Positions 17,221-25,098 of a DNA stretch of 64,000 nt are shown here, piece by piece (within the stretch, counting starts at the first letter, position 1; each line of letters opens with the position of its first letter). The position numbers and the translations under genes were made by a program. This stretch comes from Aurantimonas sp965217685 (GTDB taxonomy: Bacteria; Pseudomonadota; Alphaproteobacteria; Rhizobiales; Rhizobiaceae), in assembly GCA_965217685.1 (NCBI GenBank), contig CBDCIZ010000003.1, positions 2,666,001-2,730,000 of the forward strand, read 5' to 3'. The notes under the pieces are model-generated. The model was not told where the DNA came from, did not search any database, and saw only the letters and a program-made list of their open reading frames with translations.

Positions 17221-18195
17221 ATGAGCCATATCCAGGCCCAGGAATCAGAAGAGGGCGTCGGCGCCGATCTCGACGACATCGAGGCAAGCCGCGGCGACAG
17301 GAACCGCAACGACAAGGTCCGCAAATCCCCGCGTCGGCAGATGCTGGAGGAGTTCTGGTTCTACTTCTCCGAAAACAAGGGCGCGGTCGTAGGCCTCGTC
17401 GTCTTTTGCCTGATCGTCGCGATCGCCATCTTCGCGCCACTGATCGCGCCCCATTCGGCGGTGCTGCAAAACCGCGACGCACTGCTCGTGCCGCCCTTCT
17501 GGCAGGAGGGCGGGCGGCTGACCTATCTTCTCGGCACCGATGCCGTCGGGCGCGATATCCTCTCCCGGCTGATTTTCGGCGCACGCTATTCGCTGTTCGT
17601 CGGCGTCGTCGTGGTGGTCATCGCAGTGTTGGCCGGCATCTCCGTCGGCCTCATCGCCGGCTATGTCGGCGGCTGGGTCGACACGGTGATCATGCGGGTG
17701 ATGGACATCATCCTCGCCTTTCCCTCCCTGCTCCTGGCGCTGGTCCTGGTCGCTGTTCTGGGGCCCGGCCTCACCAACGCGATGATCGCCATCGCGCTGG
17801 TGCTGCAGCCGCATTTCGTTCGGCTGACGCGGGCCTCCGTGATGTCGGAAAAGCAGCGCGAATACGTTACCGCCGCTCGCGTCGTCGGGGCGGGCCCGCT
17901 GCGGCTGATGGTCGTGACGATCCTGCCGAACTGCCTCGGCCCGTTGATCGTCCAGGCGACGCTGTCCTTCTCCAACGCCATTCTCGATGCCGCGGCGCTG
18001 GGCTTCCTCGGCATGGGCGCCCAGCCGCCGACGCCGGAATGGGGCACCATGCTCGCCGAGGCCCGCGAATTCATCCTGCGCGCCTGGTGGGTCGTAACCT
18101 TTCCGGGCCTCGCCATCCTCGTCACCGTTCTCGCCATCAATGTCGTCGGCGATGGCCTGCGCGACGCGCTCGACCCGAAGATGAAACGGAGTTGA
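17221..18195 (+). CDS. Peptide ABC transporter permease (DppC type)
   Basis: 324 residues. A long polar, acidic N-terminal extension (about 1-50) precedes the first transmembrane helix. The body has the conserved LGTDAVGRDILSRLIFGARY and the EAA loop EYVTAARVVGAGPLRLM, typical of DppC. Five to six helices are predicted. It pairs with the upstream permease. The intergenic palindrome before it could form a stem-loop in the mRNA. Confidence 0.92.
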   Translation: MSHIQAQESEEGVGADLDDIEASRGDRNRNDKVRKSPRRQMLEEFWFYFSENKGAVVGLVVFCLIVAIAIFAPLIAPHSAVLQNRDALLVPPFWQEGGRLTYLLGTDAVGRDILSRLIFGARYSLFVGVVVVVIAVLAGISVGLIAGYVGGWVDTVIMRVMDIILAFPSLLLALVLVAVLGPGLTNAMIAIALVLQPHFVRLTRASVMSEKQREYVTAARVVGAGPLRLMVVTILPNCLGPLIVQATLSFSNAILDAAALGFLGMGAQPPTPEWGTMLAEAREFILRAWWVVTFPGLAILVTVLAINVVGDGLRDALDPKMKRS

Positions 18196-18202
18196 GCCGC
18201 AA

Positions 18203-19195
18203 ATGTCCCTCCTGACCCTCCGCAATCTCTCTGTCACCTTCGACACCGCGTCCGGGCCGTTCAAGGCCGTCGACGGCGTCGATCTTGCCATCGAACCGGG
18301 CGAAGTGCTCGGCATCGTCGGCGAATCCGGCTCAGGCAAATCCGTCGCCATGCTCGGCCTGATGGGTCTGCTGCCCAATTCGGCGACCGTTTCGGCAGAC
18401 GAAATGGCGTTCGAAGGCCGCGACATGCGCACGATGTTGGGCCGCGGCCGGCGCAAGATCGTCGGCAAGGACATGGCGATGATCTTCCAGGAGCCGATGT
18501 CGAGCCTCAACCCGTGCTTCAACGTCGGCTACCAGATCAAGGAAACGCTGAAGGCCCACACCGATCTCGACGGCAAGGCTCGCCAGGTCCGCGCGGTCGA
18601 GCTTTTGAACGCCGTCGGCCTGCCGGAACCCGAGCGGCGACTCAAGGCGTTTCCGCACCAGCTCTCGGGCGGCATGAGCCAGCGCGTGATGATCGCCATG
18701 GCGATGGCCTGCAAGCCGAAGCTGCTTATCGCCGACGAGCCGACCACCGCCCTCGACGTGACCATCCAGGCGCAGATCCTCGACCTGCTTCTCGATCTTC
18801 AGAAGTCGGAGGGCATGGCGATGATCCTGATCACCCACGACATGGGCGTCATCGCCGAAACGGCCGAGCGGGTCGTCGTGCAATATGCCGGCCAGCAGGT
18901 CGAGCGCCAGCCGGTCTCGACGCTGTTCGATCACCCGCACCACCCTTATACCGCCGCGCTGCTCGCCGCGATCCCCGAGCGCTCGACGGCGAGCCGCCTG
19001 CCGACCATTCCCGGTGTCGTGCCGGGACAGGGCGACCGGCCGGACGGGTGCCTGTTCAACCCGCGCTGCCCGAAGGCCGACGACACCTGTCGTTCGGTCT
19101 CGCCGCCGCATCAGCCGCGGGCGCTGGGCGAAGCGCTCTGCCACTATCCGCTGAACACCGAGATGGCGAACGTAGCTGCCGGAGAGCCCGCATGA
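18203..19195 (+). CDS. Peptide ABC transporter ATP-binding protein (DppD type)
   Basis: 330 residues. Walker A GESGSGKS (about residues 37-44), signature LSGGMSQRV (the second Gly-Gln replaced by Gly-Met-Ser, as often in DppD), Walker B LLIADEPTTALD, and the C-terminal oligopeptide-transporter extension with CLFNPRCPKADDTC, whose cysteines bind an Fe-S cluster in related proteins. It drives uptake together with the next gene, whose start overlaps its stop codon (ATGA). Confidence 0.93.
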   Translation: MSLLTLRNLSVTFDTASGPFKAVDGVDLAIEPGEVLGIVGESGSGKSVAMLGLMGLLPNSATVSADEMAFEGRDMRTMLGRGRRKIVGKDMAMIFQEPMSSLNPCFNVGYQIKETLKAHTDLDGKARQVRAVELLNAVGLPEPERRLKAFPHQLSGGMSQRVMIAMAMACKPKLLIADEPTTALDVTIQAQILDLLLDLQKSEGMAMILITHDMGVIAETAERVVVQYAGQQVERQPVSTLFDHPHHPYTAALLAAIPERSTASRLPTIPGVVPGQGDRPDGCLFNPRCPKADDTCRSVSPPHQPRALGEALCHYPLNTEMANVAAGEPA

Positions 19196-20166
19196 CCGCG
19201 ATCGTCACCGCCGACAATGTCAGCCAGGTCTACGAAGTCCGACGCGGCATGTTCGCCAAGCCGCTGGGCCTGAAGGCCGTGAAGGACGCCTCCTTCGCGG
19301 TGGAGGAGGGTGAGACGCTGGCGATCGTCGGCGAATCCGGCTGCGGCAAGTCGACGCTCGCGCGCATGCTGACGATGATCGAGACTCCGACCGAGGGCGG
19401 CCTCGTCATCGACGGCATTACCATTGCCGGCAACGAGGCCGAGGCGGTGAAGTCCTTGCGCTCGACCGTGCAGATCGTCTTCCAGAACCCCTATGGCGCG
19501 CTGAACCCACGCCAGAAGGTCGGTGCGATCCTCGAGGAACCGCTGAAGATCAACACGAAACTCTCAGGCAAGGAGCGCCGCGAGAAGGCCGAGCGGGCGC
19601 TGTCGGAAGTCGGCCTGCGCCCCGAGCATTACGGCCGCTATCCGCACATGTTCTCCGGCGGCCAGCGCCAGCGCATCGCGATCGCCCGCGCAATCATTCT
19701 GGAGCCGAAGATCCTCGTGCTGGACGAGCCCGTTTCGGCGCTCGACGTGTCGATCCAGGCGCAGATCCTGAACCTGCTCGCCGATCTGCAGGACCGGCTC
19801 GGCCTGACCTACATCTTCATCAGCCATGATCTTTCGGTGGTGCGCCACGTGGCCGACCGCGTGATGGTGATGTATCTCGGACGTCCCGTCGAGATCGCCC
19901 CGAAAGACGCGCTCTACGCGACGCCCCAGCACCCCTACACCCGGGCGCTGCTGTCGGCAACGCCGGCGACCGACCCGGCGAAGAAGACAGAACGCATCCG
20001 CCTCACCGGAGAACTGCCGTCCCCCTTCGACCCGCCCCCCGGTTGCGCCTTCAACCCGCGCTGTCCCTATGCGAACGAGCGATGCAGAGAGGAACTGCCG
20101 CTGCTGACGCAACACGGGCCGACGATGGTGGCGTGCTTTGCGGTGGAGGAGGGGCGGCTGGGGTAA
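19192..20166 (+). CDS. Peptide ABC transporter ATP-binding protein (DppF type)
   Basis: 324 residues from the ATG at 19192, which overlaps the previous stop; the frame is open far upstream but that part is the shadow of dppD. Walker A GESGCGKS, signature FSGGQRQRIAIARA, Walker B ILVLDEPVSALDVS and the C-terminal GCAFNPRCPYANERC extension are all intact. It is the last gene of the operon that starts with the binding protein at 13083. Confidence 0.93.
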   Translation: MTAIVTADNVSQVYEVRRGMFAKPLGLKAVKDASFAVEEGETLAIVGESGCGKSTLARMLTMIETPTEGGLVIDGITIAGNEAEAVKSLRSTVQIVFQNPYGALNPRQKVGAILEEPLKINTKLSGKERREKAERALSEVGLRPEHYGRYPHMFSGGQRQRIAIARAIILEPKILVLDEPVSALDVSIQAQILNLLADLQDRLGLTYIFISHDLSVVRHVADRVMVMYLGRPVEIAPKDALYATPQHPYTRALLSATPATDPAKKTERIRLTGELPSPFDPPPGCAFNPRCPYANERCREELPLLTQHGPTMVACFAVEEGRLG

Positions 20167-20300
20167 GGTGGCGCTTCTATCAAAACTCAGCTTTCGAACC
20201 CGTTTGCGACGCACCGTCAGCGAGCATCGTCTCCTGATGGCTGTCTTTCCGTCCGAAAAAGAGCCCGCCGTCCGCGCGCTGCGGCAGGCGGGCATCGATC

Positions 20301-20340
20301 TCGTAGATGATCAAACTTCCTCGTAGGCGATCAAACTTCG
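20301..20340. repeat. 20-bp tandem duplication over the end of the monooxygenase gene
   Basis: Two adjacent copies (20301-20320 and 20321-20340) differ at 3 of 20 positions. Each contains TCAAACTTC, so the leftward gene's stop codon and last codons are duplicated beyond its end. It is probably a slippage product. Confidence 0.75.
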
Positions 20341-20708
20341 CCGACGCAAATTCCTGGAATTTGAACGCGCCTGAACAGATGCGGGTGCGCGACGGCGCTG
20401 TCGGGATATACGCCACGCAGCGGCTTGAATTCTGGCTGATCATTCGTGGCGGCAAAGGCAGATGTGCTCTCGAACACCGCGTAATTGAACCACATGTGGC
20501 TGTCGCCGATTCCCTGATGCAACTGCGCGGAAATATAGCCGGGCTGACGCTTGAAGAATTCAGCATCCTCCTTCCACGCCTTCTTGAAGGCCTCGGTGTC
20601 TTTCGGATCGACGCTGAACACGTTGAGCAGGATGGTCGTCGCGTTTCTGTCGTCGGCATATTGCTCCCGGAGAGCAAGATTTGGGTCGAGTTCTTCGTGC
20701 TGAAGCAT
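20331..20708 (-). CDS. Antibiotic biosynthesis monooxygenase (ABM) domain protein
   Basis: 125 residues. The single ferredoxin-like ABM domain spans about 24-105: ATTILLNVFSVDPKDTEAF, then FFKRQPGYISAQLHQGI and the conserved FNYAVFESTSAFAA. Members are small cofactor-free oxygenases or dimeric proteins with diverse roles. It is divergently transcribed from a TetR gene, and two palindromic operators lie between them, so it is probably the repressed target. The role is inferred to be detoxification of a small organic molecule. Confidence 0.82.
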   Translation of the reverse strand: MLQHEELDPNLALREQYADDRNATTILLNVFSVDPKDTEAFKKAWKEDAEFFKRQPGYISAQLHQGIGDSHMWFNYAVFESTSAFAATNDQPEFKPLRGVYPDSAVAHPHLFRRVQIPGICVGEV

Positions 20709-20772
20709 GGGTCTGTTCCTTCTTGGCCGGACCAGCCGAACCGAGGCTGACCGGAGATTGGCGCCGACATTA

Positions 20773-20790
20773 TGTCAACGACTGTTGACA
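20773..20790. promoter_or_regulatory. TetR operator, site 1
   Basis: A perfect 7-bp inverted repeat TGTCAAC-GACT-GTTGACA, located 65 bases before the ABM start codon. It also overlaps a possible -35 (TTGACA) reading toward the tetR gene. Confidence 0.75.
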
Positions 20791-20813
20791 AAACTAGGAT
20801 CCCATTCTTGCTT

Positions 20814-20831
20814 TGTCAACAGCTGTTGAAT
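20814..20831. promoter_or_regulatory. TetR operator, site 2
   Basis: TGTCAAC-AGCT-GTTGAAT, the same half-sites as site 1 with a centre 41 bases away and the last two bases of one arm changed. It ends 10 bases before the tetR start codon, so binding should also repress tetR. Confidence 0.72.
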
Positions 20832-20841
20832 AATATGAATC

Positions 20842-21420
20842 ATGGCCGATAAACGACGATCATCCACCGAGACGCGGCAGGCGATTTTGCAGGCGGCTCG
20901 CAAAAATTTCGCCGCTGCAGGCTTCGAAAACGCGACGATGCGTCGGATCGCCCACGATGCCGGATGTGATCCTGCGTTGATCGTGCGCTACTTCGGTTCC
21001 AAGCAGGCGCTGTTCACCGAGGCGGTTGAATTGCCGCTCGATACGATGGAAACGGCTCCCGGCCCGCCCGTTTTGCAGCTTGAGTCGCTTCTCAAAACCT
21101 TTCTGGAGACGTGGCACAAAGACAAGACTTTCACCGGCATCTTCCGCGCCTCGATGACCAACCCCGACGCTTTGGAGACCATGCGAGCCTATTTCGAGAG
21201 CCGCGTCCAAAAGCACCTTATGAATCTGAACGCTGGCTCGCAGACGGAGGCAGCGGTTCTTGGCGCGATGCTCGTCGGTTTGGCATGGGGGCGCGAAATT
21301 ATCGAACTTGAACCATTGACCTCAAATTCCGTTGAGGAAATTGCGCGAACTGCCGCGGCGCTCCTGTCCGGCAACGTCATCGCGGGTGTGGATGAAAAAT
21401 TCGATCGGCCGGAAAAGTGA
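20842..21420 (+). CDS. TetR family transcriptional regulator
   Basis: 192 residues. The N-terminal helix-turn-helix is canonical: TRQAILQAARKNFAAAGFEN, then MRRIAHDAGCDPALIVRYFG and KQALF (about residues 10-58). The C-terminal domain is a variable ligand-binding helical bundle similar to the TetR_C type with LETWHKDKTFTGIFRASM. It almost certainly represses itself and the divergent ABM gene through the twin palindromes between them. The inducer is unknown. Confidence 0.9.
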   Translation: MADKRRSSTETRQAILQAARKNFAAAGFENATMRRIAHDAGCDPALIVRYFGSKQALFTEAVELPLDTMETAPGPPVLQLESLLKTFLETWHKDKTFTGIFRASMTNPDALETMRAYFESRVQKHLMNLNAGSQTEAAVLGAMLVGLAWGREIIELEPLTSNSVEEIARTAAALLSGNVIAGVDEKFDRPEK

Positions 21421-21674
21421 AAGGAAACCGTCCCGATCCGACACCGGTCAAATCCTCTGGTGCGCGGGGCCTGGTTGCTCACTTTGCGGGTGTGTGGCGC
21501 TAGGCAGGCTTGATGACGCCAGCCATCCTGCTGTCGGCCGTCAAGCCGACGGTCCGAAAACGACCCTTTGGACTCTTGGCGAGTGTAATAGAATATCGGG
21601 CGAGTCTACCATTCCTGGAAGCTCGCAAGCTTGGCAGATGACAGGCTTGACGAAAGCTCCCCGGCCCGGAATCA

Positions 21675-22727
21675 TCACCCTCCCGCCTGATGCTTCTCCA
21701 GCGCGTTGACGATCTCCTTGGAGCCGATGTGGCCGACGATTTGGCCGTTTTTCGAGACCACCACAGTGCCGTTCGAGCCGGAGACGGACGACATGACCTT
21801 GCGCAGCGGGGTATCCGGCTCGGCCATCTGGGCGACATTGGCGGGCGTCTGGTCGCCTTCCCGGTCATAGGGCGTCATCACGTCCTCGGCCGTCAGAACG
21901 TTCAGCGGGTTCATGTGCGCGACGAAGGCCGCGACGTAGTCGTCGGCGGGGCGGAGCACGATGTCCTGGGCGGTGCCGACCTGGACGATGCGGCCGCCTT
22001 CCATGATGGCGATGCGGTTGCCGATCTTGAAGGCTTCGTCGAGATCGTGAGAAACGAAGACGATGGTCTTCTTCAGCCGTTGCTGGATCTCCATCAGTTC
22101 GTCCTGAAGGCGCGAGCGGATCAGCGGGTCGAGGGCCGAAAACGGCTCATCCATCAGGAGGATCGGCGCGTCGGTCGCGAAGGCGCGGGCGAGGCCGACG
22201 CGCTGCTGCATGCCGCCCGACAGCTCGCCGACGCGGCTGTCGGCGCGGTCGCCGAGGCCGACGAGTTCGAGCTGCGTCATCACCTTGTCGCGGCGCTTGG
22301 CCTGCGAAAGGCCCGCGAGCTCAAGGCCGAGGCCGACATTTTCGGCCACCGTGCGCCAGGGCAGCAGCGCGAATTGCTGGAACACCATCGCCACCTCGTG
22401 GCGGCGCAGCTCGCGTAGACGCTTGGCGCCGCAGGCCTTCGGGTCGACCTCGCCCTTGCCGGTGTCGACGACGACCCGGCCGCGGGTGATCGGCGCGAGA
22501 CCGTTGATGCCGCGCAACAGCGTCGACTTGCCGGAGCCCGACAGTCCCATCAGCACGGCGATCTCGCCCTGTTCGATATCCAGCGAGGCGTTGGCGACGC
22601 CCAGCGTCGCGCCGGTCTCCTCGCGGATCTGCGTGCGGGTCTTGCCGGCATCGACCAAAGACAGCGAGTCCTCCGGCTTTTTGCCGAAGATGATCGAGAC
22701 GTTCTGGAAGGAGACGATCGGGCTCAT
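21675..22727 (-). CDS. choV: Choline/glycine betaine ABC transporter ATP-binding protein
   Basis: 350 residues. Walker A GLSGSGKS, signature LSGGMQQRVGLARA, Walker B ILLMDEPFSALDPL and the H-loop FVSHDLDEA are intact. A C-terminal tail (VMSSVSGSNGTVVVSKNGQI) is half of a CBS-like domain, as in ProV/OpuAA/ChoV. It energises uptake of a quaternary amine. Its ATG overlaps the stop codon of the permease gene (4 bases). Order choX-choW-choV matches the rhizobial choline system; glycine betaine or proline betaine remain alternatives. Confidence 0.9.
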   Translation of the reverse strand: MSPIVSFQNVSIIFGKKPEDSLSLVDAGKTRTQIREETGATLGVANASLDIEQGEIAVLMGLSGSGKSTLLRGINGLAPITRGRVVVDTGKGEVDPKACGAKRLRELRRHEVAMVFQQFALLPWRTVAENVGLGLELAGLSQAKRRDKVMTQLELVGLGDRADSRVGELSGGMQQRVGLARAFATDAPILLMDEPFSALDPLIRSRLQDELMEIQQRLKKTIVFVSHDLDEAFKIGNRIAIMEGGRIVQVGTAQDIVLRPADDYVAAFVAHMNPLNVLTAEDVMTPYDREGDQTPANVAQMAEPDTPLRKVMSSVSGSNGTVVVSKNGQIVGHIGSKEIVNALEKHQAGG

Positions 22728-23566
22728 GAACGGGTCCTCTCGTCGATACGGATGAAGCGGTCGAGGATGATGGCGAGGAGGACGATGGCGAGACCCGCCT
22801 CGAAGCCCTGGCCGATATTGATGGAGTTCAGGGCCCTCAGCACCGGCACGCCGAGGCCCGGCGCGCCGACGAGGGCGGCGATGACCACCATCGAGAGCGA
22901 CAACATGATCGTCTGGGTCAGACCCGCCATGATCTGCGGCAAGGCATAGGGGATCTCGATCTTGAACAGCCGCTGCATGGGCGTTGCGCCAAAGGCGTCG
23001 CCGGCTTCCAGAAGCTGCCGCGGCGTCGAGGCGATGCCGAGGCGGGTCAGGCGGATCGAGGAGGGGATGGCGAAGATGACGGTCGCCACGAGGCCCGGCA
23101 CGACGCCGAGACCGAAGAGGATCAGCGCCGGGATCAGGTAGACGAAGGTCGGGATGGTCTGCATCAGATCGAGGATCGGGCGAAGGACCTGGTAGAGCCA
23201 GTCACGCCGGGCCGCGGCCACGCCGAGCGGCACGCCGATGACCATGCAGACGGCGGTCGACGCCAGCACCAGCGCCAGCGTCTGGGTCGTTTCGTTCCAG
23301 AAACCCAGATTGATGATCAGGAGCAGGCCGAGGATGGTGAACAGGACGATCGGGATCGAGCGGCGGGCGATGAAGGCTATGATCCCGAAGGCCGCGACCA
23401 CGATGAACGGATGCGGCGTCTGCAGCACGTAGAGGATGGCGTCTATGAAGCCGCCGAGTCCGTTGCTGATTGCGTCGAAGACGAATGTGAAGTTGGCGGT
23501 CAGCCAGTCGACGAAGGCCGAGGCGGCTTCGCCGATCGGCAGCGGGTGGTTCTGGAGCCATTCCAC
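22724..23566 (-). CDS. choW: Choline/glycine betaine ABC transporter permease
   Basis: 280 residues from a GTG at 23566, chosen because the residues before it are Arg-rich and antisense-like and because EWLQNHPLPIGEAASAFVDWL matches the ProW/ChoW N-terminus. About six to seven helices follow, with the EAA-type loop GDAFGATPMQRLFKIEIPYA. It forms the membrane channel of the choXWV importer. A stem-loop lies between choX and this gene. Confidence 0.88.
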   Translation of the reverse strand: MEWLQNHPLPIGEAASAFVDWLTANFTFVFDAISNGLGGFIDAILYVLQTPHPFIVVAAFGIIAFIARRSIPIVLFTILGLLLIINLGFWNETTQTLALVLASTAVCMVIGVPLGVAAARRDWLYQVLRPILDLMQTIPTFVYLIPALILFGLGVVPGLVATVIFAIPSSIRLTRLGIASTPRQLLEAGDAFGATPMQRLFKIEIPYALPQIMAGLTQTIMLSLSMVVIAALVGAPGLGVPVLRALNSINIGQGFEAGLAIVLLAIILDRFIRIDERTRS

Positions 23567-23655
23567 GGGTGATGTGATCCTTGCCGGAGCTGCGCCGCGC
23601 TGGCGAGCCTGTCGATGTCCAAGTCGCGAACGGGAAAAGCCGGGAAGTCCCAAAA

Positions 23656-23681
23656 GAAAGGCCGGTCCAAGCCGGCCTTTC
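23656..23681 (-). terminator. Stem-loop between choX and choW
   Basis: Perfect 10-bp stem (GAAAGGCCGG / CCGGCCTTTC) with a 6-base loop, followed leftward by TTTTG. It lies 20 bases past choX and should partly terminate or stabilise the choX message relative to choWV. Confidence 0.7.
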
Positions 23682-23700
23682 CATGGGTGACTCTAATGGC

Positions 23701-24663
23701 TCAGGAAAGCCCGAGCGAGGCCTTGACGGCGGGAAGCCCGTCCTTGCCGTCGAGGGTCTTCACCCCGTTCAGCCAGCCGTCGAGCTTGTCGGGATTGGCC
23801 TTCAGCCATTCGGCGGCCGCCGTGTTCGGCTTTTCCTTGTCGTCGAGGATCTTGCCCATGATCGTGTTTTCCATCGGCAGGTCGAACGTCATGTTCTCCA
23901 GCAGCTGGTGCACGTTCGGGCAGTCCTTGGCGTAGTCCTTGCGTTCCAGCGTGTAGACGGTGGCGCCGCCGTAATTCGGGCCGAAGGTATCGTCACCGCC
24001 GGTGAGGTACTCGATTTCGAAGTTCGAGTTCATCGGATGCGGCGCCCAGCCGAGGAAGACGATACCCTTGTCGGCCTTGGTGGCGCGAGCCACCTGGGAC
24101 AGCATGCCCTGCTCGGACGAGGCGACCAGCTGGAAGCCCTTCAGGTCGAACTCGTTCTTATCGATCATGCCGATGACGAGGCTGTTGCCGTCATTGCCCG
24201 GTTCGATGCCGTAGATCTTGCCACCGAGCTCGTCCTTGAACTTGTGGATGTCGGAAAAATCCTTGAGGCCCTTGTCGTAAAGATATTTCGGCACGGCGAG
24301 GGTGTACTTCGCGCCTTCGAGATTGGCCTTCACCTGAACGATCGAGCCGTCATCGAGATACTTCTTGATCGGCTCGCCCTGCGCCGGCATCCAATTGCCC
24401 AGAAACACGTCGATGTCATCGTTTGAGAGCGATGCGAAGGTCACCGGCACCGAAAGGATCTTCACGTCGGACGCATAACCCAGACCCGTCAGAATCTCGT
24501 TGGCAACGGCGGTCGTGGAGGTGATGTCGGTCCAGCCGACGTCGGAGAGCTTCACCGTCTTGCAGCTGGCGGCGTCCTGCGCCAGGGCCGGAGAAGCCAG
24601 CAGCATCGCGCCGAGTGCGGTGCCGGTCAGGATCCTGGCGCAGAAGGTCTTGGAAAGCGTCAT
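23701..24663 (-). CDS. choX: Choline-type ABC transporter substrate-binding protein
   Basis: 320 residues from the ATG at 24663, which has GGAG at a proper distance. Signal peptide about 1-28 (LLASPALAQ). The OpuAC fold shows the aromatic ligand-cage features: VGWTDITS, FLGNWMPAQGEPIKKY and a late VFLGWAPHPMN. It binds choline or a betaine in the periplasm. First gene of the choXWV operon, divergent in effect from putA with a truncated Lrp-type gene overlapping its start by 4 bases. Confidence 0.9.
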   Translation of the reverse strand: MTLSKTFCARILTGTALGAMLLASPALAQDAASCKTVKLSDVGWTDITSTTAVANEILTGLGYASDVKILSVPVTFASLSNDDIDVFLGNWMPAQGEPIKKYLDDGSIVQVKANLEGAKYTLAVPKYLYDKGLKDFSDIHKFKDELGGKIYGIEPGNDGNSLVIGMIDKNEFDLKGFQLVASSEQGMLSQVARATKADKGIVFLGWAPHPMNSNFEIEYLTGGDDTFGPNYGGATVYTLERKDYAKDCPNVHQLLENMTFDLPMENTIMGKILDDKEKPNTAAAEWLKANPDKLDGWLNGVKTLDGKDGLPAVKASLGLS

Positions 24664-24956
24664 GAAGTGCTCCATTGGCGGACCCGCGAGCCTGCGGGGG
24701 CAGGCCGGGCCGTGAGGGAAATAGACTGCCAGTTATTGCGCCAACCGGGGTCGAAGGCAACATGTTGTGCAGATTCAATCGGGGAAACCGGTTCAGCGGT
24801 TGAGATGCGCACCTCCTCGCGTGTCAGGCGCTTGACCCGCTCCGCCGTCGCAGTCGGGGACAGATGGACGCGGCTCGCGAGGTCGGTCGTCGACAAACGG
24901 CCATCGTCCTGTAGAAGATGAAGGATTTTGCGGTCTTTGACATCGATTTCCGTCAT
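24660..24956 (-). pseudogene. Truncated Lrp/AsnC-type regulator, probable putR remnant
   Basis: 98 residues, against about 150 for the family. The first 47 residues are a good Lrp helix-turn-helix (VKDRKILHLLQDDGRLSTTD, then LASRVHLSPTATAERVKRLT). After RLTREE the sequence no longer looks like Lrp, and the ligand-binding RAM domain is gone; no continuation was seen in the other frames. It is divergent from putA, exactly where the proline-responsive PutR lies in other alphaproteobacteria. It may be dead, or may still bind DNA as a bare HTH protein. Confidence 0.7.
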
Positions 24957-25098
24957 GATCGCTCGCTTTAAGACAGTTTACCGCAAAAGCCACTGCGTCG
25001 AGGCCATTCTTTGGCGAGAACCTCCGTGCCTGAGTTTGCTAATCTGCCCGCTGATGTCGTTCGACGACGTTTTCATCCGTTTTCGGGAGCTTTCCTCG

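Noticed and set aside
15522..17324. 600-codon open frame antisense to the GNAT and permease genes
   Set aside because: Same antisense-shadow composition (runs of His, Asp and Arg), no domain, and the plus-strand genes are certain.
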